Positions 34,868-42,815 of a stretch of 45,817 nucleotides of DNA are shown here, piece after piece. The notes beneath the pieces were generated by a model. That model worked only from the letters and a program-made list of their open reading frames with translations. It did no database searches and had not been told where the DNA came from. The stretch is from contig CALMZP010000012.1 in NCBI GenBank assembly GCA_937870635.1, forward strand, positions 1 to 45,817, given 5' to 3'. Position 1 is the stretch's first letter, and every line of letters starts with the position of its first letter. A program made the translations under genes and the position numbers. Source of the stretch: an uncultured Acidobacteriota bacterium. GTDB lineage: Bacteria; Acidobacteriota; Thermoanaerobaculia; Gp7-AA8.

Positions 34868-34911
34868 ATCGCAAGTCAGGGCGAGATCATCCGCCGAAGC
34901 GGAACGAAGCC

Positions 34912-36015
34912 ATGATGCCCCGGGCCTGGTGGCTGCGCGACCTCGTCTACCTCGTGATCTTCGTCGCGATCCTCATCGGCGCGACGTATCTCATCGCTTA
35001 CTCGGAAACGTATTTCCCCGCGATGCGGTACTACCACCGCATCCTCGTGATGATGGGCATCAACATCACGCTGGCCGTATCGCTCAACATCATCAATGGA
35101 CATGCCGGGCAGTTCTCGCTCGGTCACGCCGGCTTCATGGCGGTCGGTGCGTACTTTGCGGCTTTCCTGACGCTCTACTACTTCGGGCCGTACGTCGACA
35201 GGCTGGGGGAGGGATCGGGGCAGCAATGGCTCCTCCAGAACGTGCTTCTCTTCATCGCGGTCATCCTCGGGGGCATCGTCGCCGCGATCGCCGGTTACGT
35301 CGTGGGCCTGCCTTCGCTGCGCCTGCGCGGGGACTATCTGGCGATTGTGACGCTCGGGTTCGGCGAGATCATCCGCGTCATCATCCTCAACATCGACAAG
35401 ATCGGTGCGGCCCGCGGGCTGTCGGGGATTCCGCCGTGGAGCAATTTCTTCTGGGTCTTCTTCTTCGCCGGCTTGACGATCCTCATCTCGATCCGCCTCG
35501 TGAATTCTTCGGTGGGCCGCGCCTTCCTGGCCATCCGCGAAGATGAGATCGCAGCCGAGGCGATGGGTGTCGACACGACGAAGTACAAGGTGAAGGCGTT
35601 CATCATCGGCTCGTGCCTGGCCGGCGTCGCCGGCGGCCTTTTCGCGCATTTCTCGCCCGCTTATCTCAACCCGACGATGTTCACGTTCATCCGCTCGTTC
35701 GAGGTCGTGGCCATGGTCGTTCTGGGCGGCCTCGGCTCGATCACAGGATCGATTCTGGCTGCGATCATCCTGACGTTCCTGCCCGAGGCGCTTCGCGGGG
35801 TGAAGGATTTCATGCCCGGTGGGCGCGATCCGCGCATGGTCATCTATTCGCTGATGCTCATCATCCTCATGCTGACGCGGCCGCAGGGACTCTTCGGCCG
35901 CAGGGAACTGTGGGACGTGCTCTCCCGGCGCAAAGACACGATTCCGAAAGAGCCGCGCGATGCCGGTGATGCAACGGACAAACTCGATCGGGATGCAGGA
36001 CCTCCGGTGACCTGA
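34912..36015 (+). CDS. livM: Branched-chain amino acid-type ABC transporter permease LivM
   Basis: 367 residues, eight or more membrane segments. INITLAVSLNIINGHAGQFS (about 44-63) and LPSLRLRGDYLAIVTLGFGE (about 132-151) are hallmark LivM stretches; FLAIREDEIAAEAMGVD marks the coupling loop. Two adjacent ATG codons begin the frame and no strong ribosome site is seen. The C-terminal 40 residues are hydrophilic. It overlaps livG by one base. Confidence 0.95.
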   Translation: MMPRAWWLRDLVYLVIFVAILIGATYLIAYSETYFPAMRYYHRILVMMGINITLAVSLNIINGHAGQFSLGHAGFMAVGAYFAAFLTLYYFGPYVDRLGEGSGQQWLLQNVLLFIAVILGGIVAAIAGYVVGLPSLRLRGDYLAIVTLGFGEIIRVIILNIDKIGAARGLSGIPPWSNFFWVFFFAGLTILISIRLVNSSVGRAFLAIREDEIAAEAMGVDTTKYKVKAFIIGSCLAGVAGGLFAHFSPAYLNPTMFTFIRSFEVVAMVVLGGLGSITGSILAAIILTFLPEALRGVKDFMPGGRDPRMVIYSLMLIILMLTRPQGLFGRRELWDVLSRRKDTIPKEPRDAGDATDKLDRDAGPPVT

Positions 36016-36806
36016 TGCCCGCGACCGAACCGATCCTCGAGTCGAAGAACGTCACGATCCGCTTCGGCGGTCTGACCGCGGTGTCGAATTTCGATCTGAC
36101 CGTGAATCCCCGGGAGCTGGTCGGCCTGATCGGTCCGAACGGGGCGGGCAAAACGACGATCTTCAACATGCTCACCGGCGTGTACAAACCGACGGAAGGC
36201 GACATCCGCGTCGGCGCCGTGAGCACGCGAGACTTCAAGCCTTACCAGATCACCGCGCTCGGCCTGGCCCGGACGTTTCAGAACATCCGTCTCTTCAAGG
36301 AGCTGACCGTTCTCGAGAACGTGAAGGCCGGCGGGCACATTCATTACAAGTACTCTGGCACCTCCGCCGTTCTCCACACCAATCGCTTTCATACGGCCGA
36401 GGAGCAGGCTGAAGAAGATGCGTTGCGCCTGCTCGATCTCTTCGACCTGCGGAGCCGCGCGCAGTACACCGCCAGGAATCTTCCTTACGGCGATCAGCGC
36501 CGGCTGGAGATCGCGCGTGCTCTCGCCGCCAGGCCGCGTCTACTCCTTCTCGATGAGCCGGCGGCGGGACTCAATACCGGCGAGACGGCAGCGCTGATGA
36601 CGAAGATCCGCGAGATCCGCGACCGTTTCGGCGTCGCGATTCTCCTCATCGAGCACAACATGGAGCTCGTCATGGGGATCTGCGAGCGGATCATCGTCCT
36701 CAATTACGGAAAGACGATCGCGCAGGGTACACCCGACCAGATCCAGACGAACCCGGTCGTCGTCGAAGCGTATCTCGGCGAACCGGTGGAGGCCGCGCAA
36801 CTGTGA
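36015..36806 (+). CDS. livG: Branched-chain amino acid-type ABC transporter ATP-binding protein LivG
   Basis: 263 residues. Walker A GPNGAGKTT (40-48), Q-loop in GLARTFQNIRLF, signature LPYGDQRRLEIARAL (a Gly-Asp variant of LSGGQ usual for LivG), Walker B LLLLDEPAAGL, switch His in LLIEHNMEL. ATPase subunit on the cytoplasmic face, paired with LivF. Overlaps livF by 4 bp (GTGA). Confidence 0.96.
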   Translation: MPATEPILESKNVTIRFGGLTAVSNFDLTVNPRELVGLIGPNGAGKTTIFNMLTGVYKPTEGDIRVGAVSTRDFKPYQITALGLARTFQNIRLFKELTVLENVKAGGHIHYKYSGTSAVLHTNRFHTAEEQAEEDALRLLDLFDLRSRAQYTARNLPYGDQRRLEIARALAARPRLLLLDEPAAGLNTGETAALMTKIREIRDRFGVAILLIEHNMELVMGICERIIVLNYGKTIAQGTPDQIQTNPVVVEAYLGEPVEAAQL

Positions 36807-37513
36807 GCCCGGTTCTCGCCATTCACGACCTCGAAGTAGCCTACGGGACGATCGCCGCGCTTCACGGCATTTCGCTCGAGGTGGAAAAGGGAGAGATCGT
36901 CACTCTGATCGGAGCCAACGGAGCGGGAAAGACGACCACGCTGCGAACCATCAGCGGACTTTTGAAGCCCAGGAAGGGTGACATCACGTTCGACGGCCGG
37001 AGCATCGTCGGCTCGAAGCCACACATCGTGACGAAGATGGGTGTCTCGCACGTGCCGGAAGGGCGCGGGATCTTCGCGAACCTCACCGTCCGCGACAACC
37101 TCGAGCTCGGCGGCTATCTGCGGAAAGACAAAATCACGGCACAGGAGTATGAGCGCGTCTTCACGCTCTTCCCCGTGCTGAAAGAGCGCATCCGGCAGAG
37201 CGCGGGCACGCTGTCCGGCGGCGAGCAGCAGATGCTGGCGATCTCGCGGGCGCTCATGTCGCGCCCCACCGTCCTTCTCCTCGACGAGCCATCGCTCGGC
37301 CTCGCTCCCCAGATGGTGCAGACCATCTTCCGCGTCATTCGCGAGATCAACGCGGAAGGAACGACGATCCTGCTCGTGGAGCAGAACGCGCACATGGCGC
37401 TCGTCACCGCCCACCGCGGCTACGTCATGGAGACGGGCCGCATCGTTCTCACCGACAATACAAAAGCGCTGCTTGCGTCCGACCGCGTCAGGAAGGCTTA
37501 TCTGGGCGGCTGA
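36803..37513 (+). CDS. livF: Branched-chain amino acid-type ABC transporter ATP-binding protein LivF
   Basis: 236 residues from GTG 36803, overlapping the livG stop. Walker A GANGAGKTT (about 36-44), VPEGRGIFANLTVRDNL (LivF-specific), signature TLSGGEQQMLAISRAL, Walker B VLLLDEPSLGLAP, switch His replaced by the usual LVEQNA. It completes the five-component importer. Confidence 0.96.
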   Translation: MSPVLAIHDLEVAYGTIAALHGISLEVEKGEIVTLIGANGAGKTTTLRTISGLLKPRKGDITFDGRSIVGSKPHIVTKMGVSHVPEGRGIFANLTVRDNLELGGYLRKDKITAQEYERVFTLFPVLKERIRQSAGTLSGGEQQMLAISRALMSRPTVLLLDEPSLGLAPQMVQTIFRVIREINAEGTTILLVEQNAHMALVTAHRGYVMETGRIVLTDNTKALLASDRVRKAYLGG

Positions 37514-37533
37514 GCGGCAGGAGGTCGCATTTC

Positions 37534-37920
37534 ATGCTCGAACTCGCGCTCATCATGTTTCTGTCGCTCGCCGCGCGCGATGAGGCCGCGGTCCGTTACG
37601 ACGAATCGGTGGAGCGCTACATCGAGGCCGTCCGGTCGAACGCGGAGGACGTCGGAAAGAGACGCGACGAGATGGGAGCGCTCCATGTCGCGTTGCGCGC
37701 CATTCTCGAACGCGAACGCATGCGGGAGATCGACCTGGCCATCGACGTCAAAGCTCTTCGCGACGCCGGCACTGCGGAAGCGGATGAGGAGCTGCGCGTC
37801 CGCGACGATGCTCTGCGCGCACTCCGGTCCGAGCGCGAGCGGTTTCTCGCCCGCAGGACGGTGATCGAGCGCGAGCAGGAGGCCGCCATCGCGGCCGCGC
37901 TATCTTCGTCAACCCCCTGA
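37534..37920 (+). CDS. Small coiled-coil protein, unknown function
   Basis: 128 residues, ATG 37534 preceded by GCAGGAGG at a 12-nt spacing. It is almost entirely charged and helical after a short hydrophobic start (MLELALIMFLSLAA): DESVERYIEAVRSN, LRAILERERMREID, DDALRALRSERERFLARRTV. Likely a long helical hairpin or coiled coil. It lies 20 bp after livF and is probably the last gene of the liv transcript. No family recognised. Confidence 0.65.
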   Translation: MLELALIMFLSLAARDEAAVRYDESVERYIEAVRSNAEDVGKRRDEMGALHVALRAILERERMREIDLAIDVKALRDAGTAEADEELRVRDDALRALRSERERFLARRTVIEREQEAAIAAALSSSTP

Positions 37921-37936
37921 CTTTCGAGCGCGGATT

Positions 37937-38136
37937 CCTGGACCCTGGACCTTGGACCCTGGACCTTGGACGTTAGGACTGAGTGACAAAGGTCGTGTTC
38001 ACGTCATCCTGAGCAGCCGGCGCCAGCGCGGGCGTTGGGCCTCAGGTTACGTCACTGGAGGTCCTTCGGCGTCTTCGCGCCTCAGGATGACGTGACTCCC
38101 AAGGTCCAAGGTCCAAGGTCCAAGGTCTAGGGTCCC
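37937..38136. repeat. Inverted heptamer-repeat element E10 with a nested palindrome
   Basis: The left arm (37937-37971) alternates CTGGACC and TTGGACC; the right arm (38098-38136) is CAAGGTC units ending AGGGTCCCATC. The core (about 37999-38095) has GTCATCCTGAGCAGCCGGCG opposed to CGTCTTCGCGCCTCAGGATGAC, with GGAGGTCCTTCGG inside, closely related to the core of E8. It fills the 264-bp gap before the permease gene. Confidence 0.92.
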
Positions 38137-38184
38137 ATCACTTTCCGCGAGAATGCCCCGGAAAACCCCCGTACAATTCCCGGA

Positions 38185-39495
38185 GTGTCCTCCGTCCAGC
38201 CCGGCACGCATAAACTGCTGACCGTACTCGGTCTTACGTTCGGCATCGCCGTGGCGGTCGGGAACACAATCGGTGCGGGAATCCTGCGAAGTCCGGGCAC
38301 GATCGCGGAGCACCTTCCCGAATTCTGGCCTTTCATGGCCGTCTGGGTCGTCGGCGGCCTTTACGCCCTCCTCGGTACCAACGCCGTCGCGGAGCTGGCC
38401 ACGATGCTCCCGCGCTCCGGAGGCCAGTACGTGTTCGTGCGGCACGGCCTCGGCGATTACCCCGGGTTCATCGTCGGATGGAGCGACTGGCTGTCGACCT
38501 GCGGCACGACCGCGGCCGTAGCCATCGTCCTCGGCGAATACATGGTCGGACTCTTCCCCGAGCTGCGCACCCATCAGGTGGTGGCGCTTCTGGTCGTGGG
38601 GATTCTCACCGCCATCCAGTGGGCCGGAGTTCGGTGGGGTGGAGGCGCGCAGACAGCGACGAGCCTCATCAAGGGCGTGGTGCTGATTCTCTTCATCGCC
38701 GCATGTTTCGTCCTTGGGAACCGGAATCCCGCGGCGAGCGTCCTCGTCGAGGACCGGGAAGGGTCGCTGCTGATCGCGTTCATCCTGTCGCTGCAGGCCG
38801 TCATCTACACCTACGACGGTTGGACGGCTCCGGTGTATTTCAGCGAAGAGATCAGGGAACCGGGGAAAGTGATCCCCCGGGCCATGTTCGGCGGGCTCTT
38901 CGCCGTGATGGCGATCTACATTCTGATCAACGTCGGATTCGCGGCCGTCGTCCCGATCCCGACGCTCGCGGGAAAGAACCTGGCGGTCGGCGCCGTCGCG
39001 CAGACGTTGTTCGGATATCACGGTGACACGGTGGTGAGGGGACTGATGGTGCTGGCGCTGCTCAGCACCGTGAACTCGAGCATCCTCATGGCGCCTCGCG
39101 TCATCTTCGCCATGGCCTCGGATCGCCTGTTCTGGCGACACGCGACGCAGGTCAACAGGGGCGGTACGCCGGATGTCGCGCTGATGATCAGTACGGTGGT
39201 CGCGGCAATCTTCATCGTGAGTGGGACGTTCGAGGAAGTGATTGGTAAGCTCGCCTTTTTCTTCGTGGCGAACTACGCACTCTCATTCACGTCGCTCTTC
39301 GTGCTGCGCCGCCGCGCGCCGGACGCGCCACGACCGTGGCGCGCGTGGGGCCACCCATGGACCACGGGTCTCGCTCTCCTCGGCTCGGTCGCTTTCATGC
39401 TCGCGGCGATCGGCGCCGATCCGCGGAACAGTCTCTGGGCCGTCGGCTTGCTCTTTCTGAGCTATCCGGCGTATCTGTTGATCAAGAGAAACTGA
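38185..39495 (+). CDS. APC-superfamily amino acid/polyamine permease
   Basis: 436 residues from GTG 38185, about twelve membrane segments. First helix AVAVGNTIGAGILRSPGTIA (about 17-36) has the unwound Gly-rich substrate motif of the family; ATMLPRSGGQYVFVRHGLG (about 73-91) is the other conserved stretch. It would import an amino acid or amine. TACAAT at 38172-38177 lies 7 nt before the GTG, with no Shine-Dalgarno sequence. Sixteen bp separate it from the Rieske oxygenase gene, suggesting a shared transcript and a shared substrate theme. Confidence 0.93.
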   Translation: MSSVQPGTHKLLTVLGLTFGIAVAVGNTIGAGILRSPGTIAEHLPEFWPFMAVWVVGGLYALLGTNAVAELATMLPRSGGQYVFVRHGLGDYPGFIVGWSDWLSTCGTTAAVAIVLGEYMVGLFPELRTHQVVALLVVGILTAIQWAGVRWGGGAQTATSLIKGVVLILFIAACFVLGNRNPAASVLVEDREGSLLIAFILSLQAVIYTYDGWTAPVYFSEEIREPGKVIPRAMFGGLFAVMAIYILINVGFAAVVPIPTLAGKNLAVGAVAQTLFGYHGDTVVRGLMVLALLSTVNSSILMAPRVIFAMASDRLFWRHATQVNRGGTPDVALMISTVVAAIFIVSGTFEEVIGKLAFFFVANYALSFTSLFVLRRRAPDAPRPWRAWGHPWTTGLALLGSVAFMLAAIGADPRNSLWAVGLLFLSYPAYLLIKRN

Positions 39496-39511
39496 AAGTG
39501 CGGCTTCGCCA

Positions 39512-40582
39512 ATGCCCTACGCCTTCGATCCCCGCCTCCCGTACGCAACGACGATCCCGTCGCAGTACTACACCGAGGGCCATTTCCTCGATGAAGAGAA
39601 CCGCACGGTTTTCGGACGAACCTGGCAGCTGGCCGGCCATGCCGGGCAGGTGAGGGAGAAGGGCTCTTACTTCACCGCCGTTGTCGGAGGTGAGCCGCTC
39701 CTGATCGTGCGGGGGAACGATCATGTGCTCCGCGCGATGTCCAATGTGTGCCGGCACCGCGCCGGACCCGTGGCGAAGGGATCGGGAAAGAAGCCCGTTC
39801 TCCAGTGCGGATACCACGGGTGGACGTACACCATCGAAGGGAAGCTGCACGCCACTCCGGAGCTGGAGGGAATCGAGTGCTTCGACCGCGCTGACTTCTC
39901 TCTCCCCGCGTTCCAGATCGACGAATGGCAGGGTTTGCTTTTCGTCAACCTCGATCCCGACGCGACGCCCCTGCGTGACTTCCTCGGCGAGCTCGTATCG
40001 GATATGCCCGAGAACGACTACGACAGCTTCCGACTCGCCGCGCGGAAGGAGTGGGAGCTCGAGTGCAACTGGAAGGTCTACGTAGACAACTACCTGGAGG
40101 GCTACCACATCCCGATCGTGCACCCGGGATTGTTCCGCGAGCTCGACTATCCCAATTACCGGACCGAGACGAAACGGAACTATTCGATTCAGTTCGCTCC
40201 GACTCGGCGGCCCGAGCGGATCCGGACCACGGGCGCCGACGATCAGGTTCGCTACTTCTGGCTGTATCCGAACCTGATGCTCAACGTCTACCCTGACAAT
40301 TTCTCCACGAATCTGATCCTGCCCCTCGGTCCGCGGCGGACGCTCACCGTGTTCGAGTGGTATTTCCGCGACCCTGAAACCGCGGCAACGAACAACGCGC
40401 TCGCCGACACGATCGCCTTCAGTGACGAGATCCAGCTCGAGGACATCGAGATCTGCGAGGCCGTGCAGCGCGGGCTCGCGTCGCGGACATACGAGAGCGG
40501 ACGCTATTCACCCGCTCGCGAGAACGGCGTCCATCACTTCCACGGGCTGTATGCGAGAGACATGGGTTTGATCGCCGGCTGA
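39512..40582 (+). CDS. Rieske non-heme iron oxygenase, large subunit
   Basis: 356 residues. Rieske [2Fe-2S] ligands Cys80/His82 and Cys99/His102 (NVCRHRAGP ... LQCGYHGWTY). Mononuclear iron site His199 and His204 in VDNYLEGYHIPIVHP with Asp192 as the bridging residue; the third ligand probably lies in DEIQLEDIEICEAVQ. The pattern resembles choline/glycine-betaine-type oxygenases more than aromatic dioxygenases, by recollection of the families. No ferredoxin or reductase gene is nearby. It lies between an amine-type permease and a convergent amine oxidase, so a nitrogenous substrate is a reasonable inference. Confidence 0.92.
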   Translation: MPYAFDPRLPYATTIPSQYYTEGHFLDEENRTVFGRTWQLAGHAGQVREKGSYFTAVVGGEPLLIVRGNDHVLRAMSNVCRHRAGPVAKGSGKKPVLQCGYHGWTYTIEGKLHATPELEGIECFDRADFSLPAFQIDEWQGLLFVNLDPDATPLRDFLGELVSDMPENDYDSFRLAARKEWELECNWKVYVDNYLEGYHIPIVHPGLFRELDYPNYRTETKRNYSIQFAPTRRPERIRTTGADDQVRYFWLYPNLMLNVYPDNFSTNLILPLGPRRTLTVFEWYFRDPETAATNNALADTIAFSDEIQLEDIEICEAVQRGLASRTYESGRYSPARENGVHHFHGLYARDMGLIAG

Positions 40583-40596
40583 AGCCGGCGATTGAT

Positions 40597-41904
40597 CTAC
40601 CCAAGGATCTCTTTCGCCGCGCGCCGTCCGCTGGCAATCGCGCCGGCCACCGTTCCCGTTTCGTCGCCGCTCGTCGCTTCACCGGCGAAGAAGAGCGTCG
40701 ACTCGACGGAGCGTGCCAGCGCGCGATGGGCGGCGCCGCCTCCCACCGCAGCGTACGAATAGGCGCCCCGGCTGAACGGATCGCGTTGCCAGTCGTGCGT
40801 CCAGGTCGCGGCAAGCATCGAGTCGAGCGTGCGGCGGCGAACGCCGAATACCTTCGACAGCGAATCGAGAGCGCGGCTGGTGAGCGCTTCCGGTCCTTCA
40901 GCGAGCAGCCGGTCCGCGGCGTGACCGCCCGCCCAGCCCGTGAGGATCGGGCTGCGCACCGGTGCCGTCGTCCACCACGTCGGGACAAACGGATCGCTCG
41001 AGTGAACGAAGTTGAGCGGCATGCCGTGGCGGGCCTCGCGTCCGACCCTGCGGCGGAGAAACGCCGGGTCGTCCCAGAACCGCTCACGGAATCGAAGTAC
41101 GATCTTGACGACGTGGCCGACTTCGAGCTTCGCGATCGCCTTCGACTTCTCCCGGAGTGGCGGGTCGAAGCGGATCGTACCTTCCTGTTCCGGCGCTGCC
41201 TTCCAGACGCCGATCGGAATCGTGATCAGTGCCCGTCTCGCGCGAAGTTTCTTCGCGCCGGCGTCGATCTCGACCGAGCCTTTGCGCCAGCCCACCGCCG
41301 TCACCGGAGTGCCGAGGATCATTTCCGATCGGCCGGGATCGAGACCGGCGCGGAGCCATTCGACGAGCGAGTCGTGACCGCCGAGGATCCGGAACTGTTT
41401 GTTGCCGCCTTCGTCCTGCTCTCCGTCGGCGGAGGAAAGCGCGAGCGTGCTGATTCGATCCGCGTGCGCGGCGTGGTAGCCCTCGACGAAGCCGAGCGCG
41501 AGCTCGCGAAGGCGGCGCGAGAGATTGCGGCGCGAGCTGAGGAACGCCGCGAAGGACATGTCCTTCTTCAGGTTGTCGATCCTCGATTGCACGCTGGCGA
41601 TGCGCGCCCAGAAGTCGACGAGCCGCCATTGCGCATTGCGCGACCACCAGTGATTGTCGGGAAGCTCGCAGGCCGTGAGCGCGGCGGCATCGACGATGCT
41701 GAACGTCGAATCGGCTTCGCCATGAATGAATTCCGCGCCGAGCTCGATGGGCAGGGGAAGATCGGGCAGGTGCTGCGTGAGGACACGACCGCCGATCCGG
41801 TCTCGTGCCTCGATGATGCAGATCTGCCGTCGGGCGCCGGAGAGCTCGCGCGCGGCAGAAAGGCCCGCCACGCCTGCCCCGATGATGGCCACGTCGAAGG
41901 TCAC
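40597..41904 (-). CDS. FAD-dependent amine oxidase (flavin monoamine oxidase family)
   Basis: 435 residues. N-terminal FAD fold VAIIGAGVAGLSAARELSGA (about 5-24) and IIEARDRIGGRVLTQH (about 34-49); LPIELGAEFIHG (about 55-66); C-terminal FAD motif FFAGEATSGDETGTVAGAI (about 404-422). It oxidises an amine to an imine with release of peroxide; substrate unknown. Convergent with the Rieske gene (14 bp between stops). No signal peptide. Confidence 0.93.
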   Translation of the reverse strand: MTFDVAIIGAGVAGLSAARELSGARRQICIIEARDRIGGRVLTQHLPDLPLPIELGAEFIHGEADSTFSIVDAAALTACELPDNHWWSRNAQWRLVDFWARIASVQSRIDNLKKDMSFAAFLSSRRNLSRRLRELALGFVEGYHAAHADRISTLALSSADGEQDEGGNKQFRILGGHDSLVEWLRAGLDPGRSEMILGTPVTAVGWRKGSVEIDAGAKKLRARRALITIPIGVWKAAPEQEGTIRFDPPLREKSKAIAKLEVGHVVKIVLRFRERFWDDPAFLRRRVGREARHGMPLNFVHSSDPFVPTWWTTAPVRSPILTGWAGGHAADRLLAEGPEALTSRALDSLSKVFGVRRRTLDSMLAATWTHDWQRDPFSRGAYSYAAVGGGAAHRALARSVESTLFFAGEATSGDETGTVAGAIASGRRAAKEILG

Positions 41905-41938
41905 GGGGGAGCGATGTGCTCACCGCGTGCCGGGACGC

Positions 41939-42157
41939 TTATTCGCCTACGATCTCACGCCACGGCAGACGGCGGACGAGCATCACTTTCTCGTCGATCT
42001 CCACCTGCGTCGCCCTGTCGCCGAGCACACGGCGCAGGTAATCGACTTCGGTCGATACCAGCTTGTTGCTCTTCGGCAGGAGGCGAATCGCGGCGCTTTG
42101 AAGGTTCCGTTCCGAAACGGCGATCTGTTTGGGAGTTCTTCTCACGATTTCGCTCAT
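41939..42157 (-). CDS. Small protein of unknown function
   Basis: 72 residues from ATG 42157 (GAAAGGG just upstream), or 82 from the in-frame ATG at 42187. It is basic at first (MSEIVRRTPKQIAVSERNLQ) and then mixed (NKLVSTEVDYLRRVLGDRAT, EKVMLVRRLPWREI). No membrane segment or known motif. It lies 34 bp upstream of the amine oxidase on the same strand. Coding is plausible but not certain. Confidence 0.5.
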   Translation of the reverse strand: MSEIVRRTPKQIAVSERNLQSAAIRLLPKSNKLVSTEVDYLRRVLGDRATQVEIDEKVMLVRRLPWREIVGE

Positions 42158-42209
42158 ACCCTTTCGGCAACCACGAACGGTGCCCAAACAATCCTTATAG
42201 ATCAGCCGG

Positions 42210-42374
42210 TTACCGTTTTCGCGTGTTTGTCGTCACACGCACGGGTATGGCGCTTCGGAAGGCCAGCGTCTGCTGGGTCATCTGTCGTTCTTCACCGGTG
42301 CAGCCGCAGAGCGCGCAGCGAATGCCGTCTGCATGCGCCGCGCGCGAATGAGAACAGACATCGCATTTCTTCAT
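42210..42374 (-). CDS. Cys-rich mini-protein with a zinc-ribbon-like core
   Basis: 54 residues, found by hand translation. Start ATG 42374 with GGAGGT (minus strand, 42386-42381) at 6-nt spacing; another ATG 6 bases upstream touches the ribosome site and is less likely. Sequence begins MKKCDVCSHS, continues RAAHADGIRCALCGC, then a basic tail ending NTRKR. Two CxxC knuckles with nearby His and an extra CGC suggest one bound zinc. Function unknown. It is transcribed toward the small gene at 42157 and diverges from the ankyrin gene. Confidence 0.65.
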   Translation of the reverse strand: MKKCDVCSHSRAAHADGIRCALCGCTGEERQMTQQTLAFRSAIPVRVTTNTRKR

Positions 42375-42458
42375 GCTCATACCTCCGACAGATCAAAAGG
42401 GATGCCGAACATTGTCCGAGGTTCTTCCCAGCGTAGAATTTTTGCGGGAGGCAGCTGC

Positions 42459-42809
42459 ATGAGCGAATTTCTCGACGCCGTGAAATCAGGCGACCTCGTC
42501 CGCATCGGCCAGCTTCTCGATGTGGATGCGACACTCCTGGGAGAGTCGGAAAACGGCGTCTCTGCGGTCCTTCTCGCGCTCTATCACGGCAAACCGGAGG
42601 CGGCGGGGCTGCTCATCGAGCGCGGGGCGCCGCTGTCGTTTCACGAGGCGTGTGCCGCTGGTGTCAACGATCGAGCCATGAAAATGCTCGCCGGCGATCC
42701 GTCACTGCGCGATCAGTTCTCGAAGGACGGCTACCCGCCGCTTGGCCTGGCGATCTTCTTCGGCAACCGCGACCTGGCCAGGGTGCTGATCGACCGTGGC
42801 GCCGACGTG
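42459..42809 (+). CDS. Ankyrin-repeat protein, 3' part missing
   Basis: 117 residues are visible from ATG 42459 (GGGAGG 7 nt upstream; TAGAAT at 42434-42439 as a -10). They form about three ankyrin-like repeats: EFLDAVKSGDLVRIGQLLDV, AVLLALYHGKPEAAGLLIER with GAPL, and PLGLAIFFGNRDLARVLIDR with GADV. Such proteins mediate protein binding. The reading frame continues, without a stop, into MurD sequence at about 42810, where the expected next repeat (GADVNA...) is replaced. The natural C-terminus is therefore not in this window. Confidence 0.8.
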
Positions 42810-42815
42810 GCGGTG
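42798..42815. other. Abrupt junction between two unrelated genes
   Basis: Ankyrin sequence ends LIDRGADV and MurD sequence begins DVAVFTNIGEDHLDRHG. The shared stretch GCCGACGTGGCG could belong to either gene. From here on codon third positions are almost all G or C and the neighbours are division/cell-wall genes. This is a candidate assembly chimera or recombination point. Confidence 0.8.

Noticed and set aside
34727-34915. 62-codon ORF between livH and livM
   Set aside because: It is mostly translation of element E9 (repeats of DLGRWTLDLG type) and would start inside the livH stop codon; no independent support.
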